The notes: a model not told the origin generated them from the sequence alone. A DNA stretch of 34,810 bases from Fulvivirga sp. (GCA_028280565.1 JANQLQ010000326.1:1-34810), one strand, 5' to 3'. Shown: positions 13,999 through 23,420, numbered from the stretch's first letter. Translations and numbers: made by a program.

Positions 13999-16900
13999 AT
14001 GCAAAATAAAGGAGCTGTAATTGCACTGACAGTAATTATTACATTACTCTGCATTTATTACCTATCATTCACTTTTGTGTCCCGGTCGATCAACCAGGAC
14101 GCTGTGAATTTCGCTACCGACGAAAACGGGGTAGTGAACCTTTCTAAAAAACAGGCCTACCTGGACTCTGTTTGGAACCTACCCGTTTACAATTTATTTG
14201 GTGTAGAGTATACCTACAAAGAGATCAAAGACACCGAGCTGAACCTGGGCCTTGACCTGCAGGGGGGGATGCACGTGACCTTAGAAGTCTCCCCTGTCGA
14301 TATCATTAAAGGTTTAAGCGGCAATAGCGAAGACCCTGCTTTTAACCAAGCCATTAGTGACGCCCGGGGGAAGCAAAAAAATAGCCAAGCCCGCTTCGGA
14401 GACCTGTTCTATGAGTCTTACCAGGATATCTCTGGCAGGCCACTGGCAGATATTTTTGCTACCGCTGCCAATAGGGGCAGGATCAGCCGTGGCGATGCCG
14501 ATGATGACGTTATGGCGATCATCAACCAGGAGATCGAAGATGCGGTGGATCGGTCTTTTATAATCTTGAGAACTCGTATTGACCAGTTTGGTACATCACA
14601 GCCCAATATACAGAGGCTCCCGGGTACGGGCCGTATCCAGATCGAGATCCCCGGCGCGGAAAACCCGGAGCGGGTACGAAAACTGCTACAGGGCGTAGCG
14701 AAGTTAGAGTTTTGGGAAGTAGCTGAAATAACGGAGTACAATAGCTCTTTAATCGCTATCAATGATCTTTTGGTCAAAGAGCAACAAGCGCAGTTAGTTT
14801 TAGAGAGCGGCGACGATACCGTCGGGACAGGTGAGGAAGAGACCAGCGCAGGAAGCCTCGAAGATATACTGAGCAGTGACACCGACACTACTGAAAACGA
14901 CCTAAGCGATGCCTTAGATGCGCAGGATACTACGGCCGAAGACTCAGAGCTGGATTCCTTAGTCAATTCACAGGTTTCTCCGCTGTTTTCATTGACCAAG
15001 GCCCCCGGGGCATTGGTGTATGATGTAAGTGATACCGCGGTGATCGGCAAAATACTAAGAAGAAAAGACATACAATCTTTACTCCCGCGGACGGTTAAAT
15101 ACCTTTGGGAAGTAAAGCCCACGGTAAGTGAACAAACAGGAGAAGAATTATTACAATTATACTTTGTAAGAGTCGGTAGAGGTGGAAATGCACAGCTTAC
15201 CGGGGAGGTGATCACCGACGCGCGCCAAGACCTGGATGAATTTGCAAGGCCGGCAGTCAGTATGCAGATGAATGCCCTAGGTACAAGGGTATGGGGGAAA
15301 ATGACACGTGAAGCATCCAGTAAGAACCCCCGCGGAAGGATCGCCATTGTACTGGATAACTTAGTGTATTCTGCACCTTTTGTAAACGGTGAAATCCCCA
15401 ACGGAAGTTCTCAAATTTCCGGGAACTTCACCATTGATGAAGCCAAAGACCTGGCCAACATCCTCAAAGCGGGCTCTTTACCTGCCCCCACGCGTATCGT
15501 TGAAGAGGCTATTGTGGGTCCTACCTTGGGTGAAATAGCAAGGAATCAGGGGATCATCTCCATTATCTCGGGATTAGTGGTCGTGGTTTTATTTATGGTG
15601 GCCTATTATGCAAAAGGCGGATTTGTGGCCAACATAGCACTGGTATTTAACATTTTCTTTATCCTGGGGATTTTAGCCCAGCTCAATGGGGCGCTCACTT
15701 TGCCTGGGATCGCCGGGATCGTGCTGACCATCGGTATGTCCATTGATGCCAACGTGCTCATCTTTGAGCGTATCCGTGAAGAAATGCGTAACGGTGTAAA
15801 ACTTCGTGAGGCCATAAGCCTAGGGTATAAAAAAGCCTTTAGCTCCATTGTTGATGCTAATTTAACCACTTTGCTCACTGCCTTCATATTGTATGTGCTG
15901 GGCCAAGGCCCTATCAAAGGTTTTGCGATCACCTTGATCATCGGTATATTCTGTTCTTTCTTTTCTGCCGTTTATATCACGCGTGTAGTGGTGGAGTGGA
16001 TCACTAGCAAAGGCGATGAAAGTAAAGTTTCTTTTAAAACTCCACTGTCCTCGGGACTTTTATCCAACCTGGGCATCGATTTCATGGGTAAAAGAAGGAT
16101 CGCTTACCTTTTTTCAGCGATCGTTATCAGCTTGGGTTTAGTACTCACTGCAATACAGGGATTGAACTTGGGCGTAGATTTCAAGGGAGGTCGCTCGTAC
16201 ATTGTCAACTTCCAAGATCCCGTACAGGCAACGGAAATGAAATTGGCGCTAGGCAATGCATTTGAGAACGCAGGCACCGAGGTGAAGAATTTTGGCGGGA
16301 ACAATATTATAAAAGTGACCACTTCGTACCTCATTGACGATGAGTCTGACACAGCCGATGAAACCGTAAAAACCACCTTGATCTCGGGGCTTGAGAGCAT
16401 CACCGGGTTAAAGTATACAGAGAGTGAATCCCAGCTGAATGATGAGCATTTTATCATCTCGGGGTCGTCAAAAGTAGGGCCCACAATTGCTGATGATATC
16501 GAAAAATCATCGTATGAAGCGGGCATTTTTGCTATTATCGTGATCTTCCTGTACATCCTGGTGCGATTCAGAAAATGGCAGTTTAGCACCGGGGCGATCA
16601 TAGCCCTGGTACATGATACGGCTTTCGTGATCTCAGCCTTTGCCATAGCGGGCCTATTAGGGCTGAAATACGAGGTAGACCAGGTATTTGTTGCTGCCCT
16701 GCTCACGATCATAGGATATTCCATAAACGACACGGTGGTAGTATTTGACCGTATACGCGAGTTCTTGAATTTAGGAACAAGCACCGACCGCCAGCAAGTA
16801 TTTAACACGGCCATTAACGGCACCTTGAACCGGACCCTCATCACTTCGGCTACTACGCTGATCGTGGTATTGATCCTTTTCATTTTTGGCGGCGAAGTAC

Positions 16901-17010
16901 TCCGTGGATTTTCTTTTGCCTTGTTGATCGGGATACTGGTAGGGACTTACTCATCCGTTTTCATCGCTTCACCTGCCGTAGTCGACCTAGATAAAAAGAA
17001 GATCGAATAG
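13999..17010 (+). CDS. secDF: fused protein-export membrane protein SecDF
   Basis: Proton-driven Sec accessory subunit that pulls translocating proteins across the inner membrane. At 1003 residues it is the single-chain SecD-SecF fusion common in Bacteroidota. SecD part: a first membrane helix (6-26), GLDLQGGMHV (84-93), a large periplasmic P1 region, then membrane segments with GIVLTIGMSIDANVLIFERIREE. SecF part (from about 690): GVDFKGGRSY, and DTVVVFDRIREFL. Residues about 270-321 of the P1 region are an Asp/Glu/Thr/Ser-rich low-complexity insert (SSDTDTTENDLSDALDAQD), absent from E. coli SecD as far as I recall. It ends in a strong terminator. TTTG-N21-TATTTTTA lies just before the start and could be a weak promoter. 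Confidence 0.97.
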   Translation: MQNKGAVIALTVIITLLCIYYLSFTFVSRSINQDAVNFATDENGVVNLSKKQAYLDSVWNLPVYNLFGVEYTYKEIKDTELNLGLDLQGGMHVTLEVSPVDIIKGLSGNSEDPAFNQAISDARGKQKNSQARFGDLFYESYQDISGRPLADIFATAANRGRISRGDADDDVMAIINQEIEDAVDRSFIILRTRIDQFGTSQPNIQRLPGTGRIQIEIPGAENPERVRKLLQGVAKLEFWEVAEITEYNSSLIAINDLLVKEQQAQLVLESGDDTVGTGEEETSAGSLEDILSSDTDTTENDLSDALDAQDTTAEDSELDSLVNSQVSPLFSLTKAPGALVYDVSDTAVIGKILRRKDIQSLLPRTVKYLWEVKPTVSEQTGEELLQLYFVRVGRGGNAQLTGEVITDARQDLDEFARPAVSMQMNALGTRVWGKMTREASSKNPRGRIAIVLDNLVYSAPFVNGEIPNGSSQISGNFTIDEAKDLANILKAGSLPAPTRIVEEAIVGPTLGEIARNQGIISIISGLVVVVLFMVAYYAKGGFVANIALVFNIFFILGILAQLNGALTLPGIAGIVLTIGMSIDANVLIFERIREEMRNGVKLREAISLGYKKAFSSIVDANLTTLLTAFILYVLGQGPIKGFAITLIIGIFCSFFSAVYITRVVVEWITSKGDESKVSFKTPLSSGLLSNLGIDFMGKRRIAYLFSAIVISLGLVLTAIQGLNLGVDFKGGRSYIVNFQDPVQATEMKLALGNAFENAGTEVKNFGGNNIIKVTTSYLIDDESDTADETVKTTLISGLESITGLKYTESESQLNDEHFIISGSSKVGPTIADDIEKSSYEAGIFAIIVIFLYILVRFRKWQFSTGAIIALVHDTAFVISAFAIAGLLGLKYEVDQVFVAALLTIIGYSINDTVVVFDRIREFLNLGTSTDRQQVFNTAINGTLNRTLITSATTLIVVLILFIFGGEVLRGFSFALLIGILVGTYSSVFIASPAVVDLDKKKIE

Positions 17011-17041
17011 TAATAATATCTTATTAAAGAGATTGAACAAG

Positions 17042-17068
17042 GAGGCTGCCTGTTGGGCAGCCTCTTTT
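17042..17068 (+). terminator. intrinsic terminator of secDF
   Basis: GAGGCTGCC (17042-17050), loop TGTTG, GGCAGCCTC (17056-17064), then TTTT. A perfect 9-bp GC-rich stem with a T tail, 31 bases after the secDF stop. Confidence 0.85.
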
Positions 17069-17165
17069 ATAGGATCATGGGGCACTAACGACAACGCCCC
17101 GATTACAAATCCTATGGCTCGGTAAATACGCATTACGCTGCGCTAAATGCACATTAGGTGAATTT
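17064..17165. repeat. dispersed structured repeat E, copy 1
   Basis: About 100 bp directly after the secDF terminator match 28285-28385 in the same orientation. Shared blocks: TTTTATAGGATCATGG, GATTACAAATCCTAT, TACGCATTACGCT-CGCTAAATGC. Internal pairing is possible (ATAGGAT with ATCCTAT, and GCATT with AATGC). No ORF is carried. The repeat begins in the last bases of the terminator stem and T tail, so it may have arrived there as an insertion. Confidence 0.65.
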
Positions 17166-17291
17166 GACCAATTATTTGAAATTTTTGAGGTTTATTTTTA
17201 TCAACTCTGGATCACGCCTGTGGGACTACACCTATTCTTTTGATCCTTGCCGTTTTCCCTGTCTTTTTCCAGCGAAGATGCTATCTCTCCA

Positions 17292-18746
17292 CTAGTATTT
17301 CTTCCAAAAATGTGGATTAAAAAGCATTAAAACCGTAAAAAGCTCAAGCCTACCCAGTAACATCAGTGAAGCAAGCAGCCATTTTCCAAAAGGAGTGATC
17401 GATGAAAAGTTATTTACCGGCCCAACAGCACCAAGGCCGGGGCCGATATTGCCCAAGGTAGTTGCCACAGCACCTAACGACGTGTCAAATTCAACCCCGG
17501 TAAAAGAAAGGGCAAATACCCCTACCCCGTATACTAAAAGGTAGATCATGATGAATGCCAGCACATTATATGTAATATCCCGGCTTACCGCCGAGTTATT
17601 CAGCCGTACCGGTATTACGGCTGAAGGGTGAAGCTGGCGCTTCATTTCCAAAAAGCTATTTTTAAAAAGCAGGGTATGCCTGACTATTTTGATCCCCCCG
17701 GCAGTAGACCCGGCAGATGCTCCCAAAAACATCAATAAAAAGAATATGATCGTAAGAAATGGCGTCCAAGCGGTATAATCTGCGGTAACATATCCGGTGG
17801 TAGTCACCACGGATACTACCTGGAACAAAGAATCTCGAAAAGACTTTTCAAATCCCTCCCAATTAGACGTAAACACAAAAAAAGAAATACAAACCGACAC
17901 TATGGATACTATGATGAAGTAAATCCTAAATTCTTCATTGGCCCATACCTTGTCAAATTTCCCTTTTAAGCCGTAGTAGGTGATCGTGAAATTAGTCCCT
18001 GCCAGGAACATGAAGAGGATGATAACATACTGGATATACGCTGAATCGTAGTGAGCAACGCTGTCGTTTTTTGTTGAAAATCCCCCGGTGGCCATGGTGG
18101 TCAATGAGTGGTTCAACGCGTCAAAAAATGTCATCCCGCCGATCATCAGCAAAACAGTTTCCGTCAGGGTGAGCCCCAGGTAAATGAACCATAGCCTTTT
18201 GGCCACCTCTTTGATACGGGGTTTCATTTTATCAGGGCTGATCCCCGGGGCCTCGGCTACAAAAAGCTGCATCCCCCCAATACCCAGGATAGGCAATATC
18301 GCCACGGCTAACACAATGATCCCCATGCCACCGATCCATTGCGTCAAGCTCCTCCAAAAAAGGATCCCTTTGGGCATGCTTTCGATATCATCCAGGATGG
18401 AGGCCCCGGTAGTCGTGTAACCGGAAATAGTCTCGAAAAATGCATCCGTAAAATTGGGTATGGCGCCGGTCAATATGAATGGAAGCGTGCCAAAAAGTGA
18501 CATAAAGACCCACCCCAAGGACACGATAAGGTAACCGTCTTTCTTTTTAAGCTCCCTGCCCTGGTGATGTCGTGTAGCCGCCCAAGTTACGGCCCCGGAA
18601 ACAATGGTAATGATCCCCGCAACTAAAATAGGCCACCATTCTTCCTTGTAATAGACCGTAAAAGGCAAGCAGAACAACATGAAAGAGCCATTCAAAAAAA
18701 GTAGCAGACCCAGTATATTGGCGATGAGGGGGAAATTAAATCTCAT
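17292..18746 (-). CDS. trkH: TrkH-family potassium uptake protein, membrane subunit
   Basis: Potassium-translocating subunit of the Trk/Ktr system in the inner membrane, 484 residues. Four M1-P-M2 repeats can be followed through their selectivity filters: SGYTTTGAS, MATGGFSTK, VTTTGYVT and TLGNIGPG. Each has the conserved Gly at the filter, and many hydrophobic helices surround them. It shares a TAATG stop-start overlap with trkA, which precedes it on the same strand, so both subunits are made together. The length and the TrkA partner with two RCK units favour the TrkH naming over KtrB. Confidence 0.95.
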   Translation of the reverse strand: MRFNFPLIANILGLLLFLNGSFMLFCLPFTVYYKEEWWPILVAGIITIVSGAVTWAATRHHQGRELKKKDGYLIVSLGWVFMSLFGTLPFILTGAIPNFTDAFFETISGYTTTGASILDDIESMPKGILFWRSLTQWIGGMGIIVLAVAILPILGIGGMQLFVAEAPGISPDKMKPRIKEVAKRLWFIYLGLTLTETVLLMIGGMTFFDALNHSLTTMATGGFSTKNDSVAHYDSAYIQYVIILFMFLAGTNFTITYYGLKGKFDKVWANEEFRIYFIIVSIVSVCISFFVFTSNWEGFEKSFRDSLFQVVSVVTTTGYVTADYTAWTPFLTIIFFLLMFLGASAGSTAGGIKIVRHTLLFKNSFLEMKRQLHPSAVIPVRLNNSAVSRDITYNVLAFIMIYLLVYGVGVFALSFTGVEFDTSLGAVATTLGNIGPGLGAVGPVNNFSSITPFGKWLLASLMLLGRLELFTVLMLFNPHFWKKY

Positions 18747-20086
18747 TACTTGAAGTAACTTTCAACCGTATGGATGCATTCCGGGCGACACAGGACCACG
18801 GCCCGGTCTTTAGGCCTGAATTGGAAATCTCCCATAGCCGTATAGCCCACCCCATTCCTGATCACACCGCCGATAACAGCGCCTTTGGGAAATTGAAGGT
18901 CCCTCACCATGTTTTTCGTGATCTTAGAGCTAGCCTTTACAATGAATTCTAATATTTCGGCATCCACCCCATGAATACTGGTCAGGTTGATCACGTCCCC
19001 TTGTCGTATGTACCGGAAAATAAAATTTGCCGCGATCAATTTCTTATTGATCATCGTATCCACCCCAATGTTTTGCGAGAGATGGATGTAATCGATGTTT
19101 TCCACCAATGAAATGGTCTTTTTTACATTCCGGTTCTTAGCCACCAAACAGGAGATGATGTTTGTTTCCGAATTACCGGTAACGGCAATAAAAGCATCCA
19201 TTTCTTCTATCCCCTCTTCTTCCAGCAGGTCTACATCCCGGCCATCACCATTGATCACCATGACATTTTTCAACTCATCGGCCAGCTCAAAACACTTATC
19301 CTTATCGTTTTCGATCAGCTTGACGTTGAATTTCCTGCTGAGCCGTTTTGCGGCATGAAAACCCACCAAACTACCCCCCAGGATCATGATATTTTTTATC
19401 TCTTGCTTTTGCTTCCCAGACAAAGCCAACACACTGTCTACCCCTTCGGGTTGTGTGATGAAATAGGCATGGTCGCCAATTTCAAACTTGGTATCTCCAC
19501 GGGGAATGATCGTCTCACTATTTCGGAGCACCGCAACGGTAACGAAATTATTCTTAGGGTTTAAGTGGGCGGTCTCTACCAGTGTTTTACCGGCAACCGG
19601 GCTATTTTCATCTACGTGAACTCCTATGAGCGATAGTTTTCCTTCGTCAAAATCGAAAGTATCCGTAAGGGCGATCTCTTTCAAGAGCCTTTTGATCTCT
19701 TTGGCCGCTAATGACTCCGGGGAAATGATCTCATCGATGCCCAAGTCTTTTAGATCCAGCTTTTCGCGGTTGAGAAGATATTCAAGGTTTTGAATGCGAG
19801 CCACGGTCTTTTTTGCCCCGAGGTGTTTTCCTATGATCGCCGTAGTAAGATTGCTCTCTTCCGAAGAGGTAACAGCAATGAGCAGGTCGGCATTCTGCAC
19901 GTCAGCCTCATCAAGAATACGGTACGACGTAGAATTACCCTTCATAATACCCACGTCAAGGGTGTTGGCTGCTTGCTTCAGAACATCGCCATCCCTGTCA
20001 ATCAAAATAATGTCCTGCTCTTCGTAGGCCAACAGCTTGGCCAGATGGTAACCTACGTCACCTGCACCGGCAATTATTATCCTCAT
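18746..20086 (-). CDS. trkA: Trk system potassium transporter TrkA
   Basis: Cytoplasmic regulatory subunit that binds NAD(H) and gates TrkH. The 446-residue protein has two RCK units: MRIIIAGAGDVGYHLAKLL with the first GxGxxG, and IMILGGSLVGFHAAKRL near the middle with a second one (GGSLVG). Each is followed by a TrkA-C domain, the second ending near FQFRPKDRAVVLCR. A near-consensus promoter lies upstream at 20104-20134. Confidence 0.95.
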   Translation of the reverse strand: MRIIIAGAGDVGYHLAKLLAYEEQDIILIDRDGDVLKQAANTLDVGIMKGNSTSYRILDEADVQNADLLIAVTSSEESNLTTAIIGKHLGAKKTVARIQNLEYLLNREKLDLKDLGIDEIISPESLAAKEIKRLLKEIALTDTFDFDEGKLSLIGVHVDENSPVAGKTLVETAHLNPKNNFVTVAVLRNSETIIPRGDTKFEIGDHAYFITQPEGVDSVLALSGKQKQEIKNIMILGGSLVGFHAAKRLSRKFNVKLIENDKDKCFELADELKNVMVINGDGRDVDLLEEEGIEEMDAFIAVTGNSETNIISCLVAKNRNVKKTISLVENIDYIHLSQNIGVDTMINKKLIAANFIFRYIRQGDVINLTSIHGVDAEILEFIVKASSKITKNMVRDLQFPKGAVIGGVIRNGVGYTAMGDFQFRPKDRAVVLCRPECIHTVESYFK

Positions 20087-20103
20087 TTTCTGAAACTAAG
20101 GAT

Positions 20104-20134
20104 TAAATATACTTGTGAAATAATTAATGGTCAA
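20104..20134 (-). promoter_or_regulatory. candidate trkAH promoter
   Basis: On the minus strand TTG (20134-20132), 20 bases, TATATTTA (20111-20104), one mismatch from TAnnTTTG. It is about 18 bases upstream of the trkA ATG. Confidence 0.4.
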
Positions 20135-20269
20135 TGGCTAATAGGGAAATAACTCGTAGATATTTATGCCGCAACTATACCAGGGGCTGGTTTTTAACCA
20201 ATTATTTATAGCTTTTGGCGGTCAACAATAGGTCATTTTATGCAAAAAAATAGCCTCACCAGGTTCTTC

Positions 20270-20752
20270 CTACCCCTCCTTTGCTTTTTCAAGTCGAACG
20301 CCCACCGCCATTACTTCTGTGAGTGTATCGGGCCGCATGTAATGCTGTATACTAAAATCATAGACTCCTGCCCTCTCGAATTTATAGTCATCCATAAGTA
20401 AAAATTGGTGGTCAAATATGTCACCAAGCCCCGAACCGAACGGCCTTCCTGTTTTAGGGTCGAAGAGCACCTGGTTCACCAGGTCCTTTTGTACTAAGTT
20501 CCCTTGGTCATCTTGAAGGCTGTAGCGAATGTATAAGTTTTGAAATGGATAGGACAGGGTATTCCTGATATTATAGTAAAGATTATAGCGTGTTTTAGAG
20601 CTTTCCACCTTAAATTGGAAGTGTACCACGCTATCGGATAACCACATTCTTTGGGGTAACTCCACGTTACTTTCATACACCCGCTGGTCATCACATGAAG
20701 CGAGACATAAAACCAGTAGACCCCATAAAAGTGTTAAGAAGTGCTTCATCAA
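20270..20752 (-). CDS. gldH: gliding motility lipoprotein GldH
   Basis: Lipoprotein of 160 residues with a short signal peptide and lipobox CLASC (Cys20), then DDQRVYESN. The body has WLSDSVVHFQFKVESSKTRYNLYYNIRNT, LYIRYSL and the GRPFGSGLGDIFDHQF segment typical of GldH. In Flavobacterium johnsoniae GldH is required for gliding; its biochemical role is not established to my knowledge. The ATG overlaps the ricT stop by 4 nt, the usual arrangement in this phylum. The presence of gldH does not prove that this organism glides, because non-gliding Bacteroidota also keep it. Confidence 0.9.
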   Translation of the reverse strand: MMKHFLTLLWGLLVLCLASCDDQRVYESNVELPQRMWLSDSVVHFQFKVESSKTRYNLYYNIRNTLSYPFQNLYIRYSLQDDQGNLVQKDLVNQVLFDPKTGRPFGSGLGDIFDHQFLLMDDYKFERAGVYDFSIQHYMRPDTLTEVMAVGVRLEKAKEG

Positions 20753-21897
20753 TTCGACTTAGTACTACTGTTTTGATTCCGTGTTTTTCTGCGTTTATTA
20801 TTGCGCTTTTTCCTTTTTTTCGTTTTCTGCTTAAACTTTTTATCCATTCTTTCGAGGTCGCTGTTCAACGCAGAGAATTCGTCTTTACCCGGTATATCGT
20901 TTTCTAAAAGAGAGGCGGGCTTTTTGCCTGTTTTGTTGAGTTCGATAACCTCTTTCACACGGTGTGTGGGCACCGGGAACCAAGCGTTTTCGTTATCATA
21001 GCCAAACCACATGACTTTCCTGAAGATATCGGTCTTTTGCAACTTAGCTTCTCCTTTTTCAGTCACCAAGGGCTGGTTTACCGTTGGGATGTCCTCCAAG
21101 GCATCCATGTAGGTCTCCAGTTCATAGTTGAGGCAGCATTTAAGCCTTCCACACTGTCCTGAAAGTTTACTAGGATTGAGCGACAGGTTTTGATAACGCG
21201 CGGCACTGGTAGATACACTTTTAAAATCTGACAGCCAGGTAGAGCAGCACAATTCCCTTCCACAAGACCCGATGCCCCCTAACCTGCCGGCTTCCTGGCG
21301 AAGGCTTATTTGGCGCATTTCTACCCTTATCTTAAATTCTGCGGCCAGGATCTTGATGAGCTCTCTAAAATCCACACGTTCATCTGCCGAGTAGTAAAAG
21401 GTGGCTTTCGAATTATCCGCTTGAAATTCTATATCGGATAGTTTCATCTCCAGTTTCAGGTCCTGGATGATCTGCCGGGTCCGGTAAAGGGTGGGCATTT
21501 CCCTCTTTTTTACCTCTTCGTATTTTTCAAGGTCTTTCTGATGGGCGACCCTGTAGATCTTACGTATCTCATTATTATTTTTGATCTTCTTTTTCTGCAT
21601 CTGCAAGCGCACTAGCTCACCTTGCAGGGATACATACCCGATGTGATGCCCGTTGGGCACATCTACTACCACCGCATCGCCCGTGGTGAGGTCAAGGTGA
21701 TCAGAGTTTTTAAAAAAATCTTTTCTTCCTCCTTTAAACCTCAGCTCTACCACGTTAAATTTATCTACTACTGGCAGATCCATATTGGACAGCCAGTCGA
21801 ATACATTCATTTTATTACATCCCCCGGTCAGACATCCTCCATTATTATTACATCCCGCCACACTTGCTTCACCGGAACTACACACACTACATCCCAT
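20749..21897 (-). CDS. ricT: RicT / PSP1-domain protein (YaaT family)
   Basis: PSP1-domain protein of 382 residues. The family hallmark is CGRELCCSTWL (Cys212, Cys217, Cys218) and QCGRLKCCLNYE (Cys249, Cys254, Cys255). In Bacillus the relative YaaT/RicT is part of an iron-sulfur Ric complex affecting RNase Y and development; the role in Bacteroidota is not known. A second Cys cluster lies at the N-terminus (Cys3, 6, 16, 22, 27), and the C-terminus is a Lys/Arg-rich tail (about 355-375) that could bind RNA. It lies 58 bp after purD and overlaps gldH by 4 nt, so purD-ricT-gldH are likely co-transcribed. Confidence 0.9.
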   Translation of the reverse strand: MGCSVCSSGEASVAGCNNNGGCLTGGCNKMNVFDWLSNMDLPVVDKFNVVELRFKGGRKDFFKNSDHLDLTTGDAVVVDVPNGHHIGYVSLQGELVRLQMQKKKIKNNNEIRKIYRVAHQKDLEKYEEVKKREMPTLYRTRQIIQDLKLEMKLSDIEFQADNSKATFYYSADERVDFRELIKILAAEFKIRVEMRQISLRQEAGRLGGIGSCGRELCCSTWLSDFKSVSTSAARYQNLSLNPSKLSGQCGRLKCCLNYELETYMDALEDIPTVNQPLVTEKGEAKLQKTDIFRKVMWFGYDNENAWFPVPTHRVKEVIELNKTGKKPASLLENDIPGKDEFSALNSDLERMDKKFKQKTKKRKKRNNKRRKTRNQNSSTKSN

Positions 21898-21955
21898 GGC
21901 TTAGTCATTCTATTTGCAATTTGCTAAAGATAATGATTCGTTGGTTTAAATCTTT

Positions 21956-23236
21956 TTACAACGTCAAAATATCTTTCCCTATATCTTTTCGGTAATAAAC
22001 ATTTTCCCACCGTATGTTCGTCGCGCCGTGATAAGAGATTTTCAGTGCTTCTTCCAGTGTATCCCCTATCCCGGTAACGGCCAGTACCCTGCCACCATTA
22101 GTCAAGATCTCGTAATCCTGCTGTTTTGTACCTGCATGGATCACCAATGCATTCGTGACATCCGCTAATCCCTGGATAGATTTGTTTTTTTCATAACTAC
22201 CCGGGTATCCACCGGATACCAGCACAACGGTAGTGGCAAAACTAGGGCTAGTTTCCAGCTTATAGCCTTTTAGCTTACCATCTGCCGCTTTGATCAAAAG
22301 TTCAACAAAATCATTTTTGATCCTGGGGATAACGACTTGGGTCTCCGGATCTCCCATACGTACATTATATTCGATTACATAAGGCTCACCTGCTACATTC
22401 ATCAACCCGATGAATATGAAACCTTTGTAATCAATGCCTTCGCTTTTCAGCCCTTGCACTGTGGGCTCTATCACTTGCGATTTCACCTTTTCCATGAACC
22501 CGGGGGTAGCAAACTTCACAGGCGAAACGGCCCCCATGCCCCCTGTATTCGGGCCTGTGTCTCCTTCCCCGATCCTCTTGTAATCCTTAGCTTCGGGGAG
22601 CACTACGAAATCTTCTCCATCCGTAAGGATAAAAACAGATAATTCTATCCCTGCCAGGAACTCCTCGACCAAAACCTTACGGCTTGCCTCGCCGAACTGC
22701 TCCTCCACCAGCATTGACCGCAACGACTTCTCGGCCGTTTCAAGATCCCCGGCAATGATCACGCCTTTTCCCGCCGCTAGCCCATCTGCCTTTAGCACAA
22801 TGGGAAAATCACACTTTCGAAGGTATTCCAAGCCGTCATTTATGCTATCTACAGTGAATGTCTTCGCCTTAGCGGTGGGAATATTATACTTCTCCATAAA
22901 GGCTTTGGAAAAGTCTTTACTCCCTTCGAGTTGGGCCCCATCTTGCCCTGGGCCTATAAAAGCAACCGTTTTAAGACGATCGTCGGCATGGAAATAGTCT
23001 CGGATACCCTTCACCAATGGCTCTTCAGGCCCCACTACCACCAATTCTATATCATTTTGAAGCACGAATTCTCCTATCGCCGAGAAGTCATTCATAGAAA
23101 GCTCTACATTTTCTGCAAAAAGGTCTGTCCCTGCATTACCTGGTGCTACATAAAGCTGATCACAATGAAAGCTCTGGGCAATCTTCCAGGCCATAGTAAA
23201 CTCTCTCCCTCCACTGCCGATTATAAGTACATTCAT
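21956..23236 (-). CDS. purD: phosphoribosylamine-glycine ligase (GARS)
   Basis: Joins glycine to phosphoribosylamine with ATP in purine synthesis. The length of 426 residues is normal. Visible: N-terminal MNVLIIGSGGREFTMAW, the ATP-grasp core FPIVLKADGLAAGKGVIIA, VLVEEFLAGIELSVF, the family signature GDTGPNTGGMGAVSP, and YVIEYNVRMGDPETQ binding metal. A TAGTTTTG -7 element lies 20 bases upstream. Confidence 0.96.
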   Translation of the reverse strand: MNVLIIGSGGREFTMAWKIAQSFHCDQLYVAPGNAGTDLFAENVELSMNDFSAIGEFVLQNDIELVVVGPEEPLVKGIRDYFHADDRLKTVAFIGPGQDGAQLEGSKDFSKAFMEKYNIPTAKAKTFTVDSINDGLEYLRKCDFPIVLKADGLAAGKGVIIAGDLETAEKSLRSMLVEEQFGEASRKVLVEEFLAGIELSVFILTDGEDFVVLPEAKDYKRIGEGDTGPNTGGMGAVSPVKFATPGFMEKVKSQVIEPTVQGLKSEGIDYKGFIFIGLMNVAGEPYVIEYNVRMGDPETQVVIPRIKNDFVELLIKAADGKLKGYKLETSPSFATTVVLVSGGYPGSYEKNKSIQGLADVTNALVIHAGTKQQDYEILTNGGRVLAVTGIGDTLEEALKISYHGATNIRWENVYYRKDIGKDILTL

Positions 23237-23256
23237 GCTTAAAAGGATTTAAAATT

Positions 23257-23264
23257 CAAAACTA
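23257..23264 (-). promoter_or_regulatory. candidate -7 element of purD
   Basis: TAGTTTTG on the minus strand, a full match to TAnnTTTG, about 20 bases upstream of the purD ATG. No TTG is found at the right distance, so the site is only partly supported. Confidence 0.35.
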
Positions 23265-23373
23265 CCGAATTCGTTTTACTTAAAAGGCTATCCCCTTCAA
23301 ACTCGATATAAGTGGTTTGTAACATACCTAGAAGGATAGTAGACCGGCTAAAATATAATATGCAGATGTTTTG

Positions 23374-23396
23374 AGTGCGGTGGTGAACACCGCACT
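23374..23396. other. perfect 9-bp hairpin between recQ and purD
   Basis: AGTGCGGTG (23374-23382), loop GTGAA, CACCGCACT (23388-23396). It lies 24 bases past the recQ stop in the recQ sense. No T tract follows on either strand, so it may be a stabilising 3' hairpin or an atypical terminator. Confidence 0.4.
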
Positions 23397-23420
23397 TGTC
23401 CCCAGGAGGGTAAAACATTG

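Noticed and set aside
14418-15401. 327-codon open frame antisense to secDF
   Set aside because: It lies entirely within secDF, is Ser/Leu/Ile-rich without recognisable domains, and arises from the codon bias of the sense gene.
16104-16883. 259-codon open frame antisense to secDF
   Set aside because: Same reason: fully inside the SecF half and without protein-like motifs.
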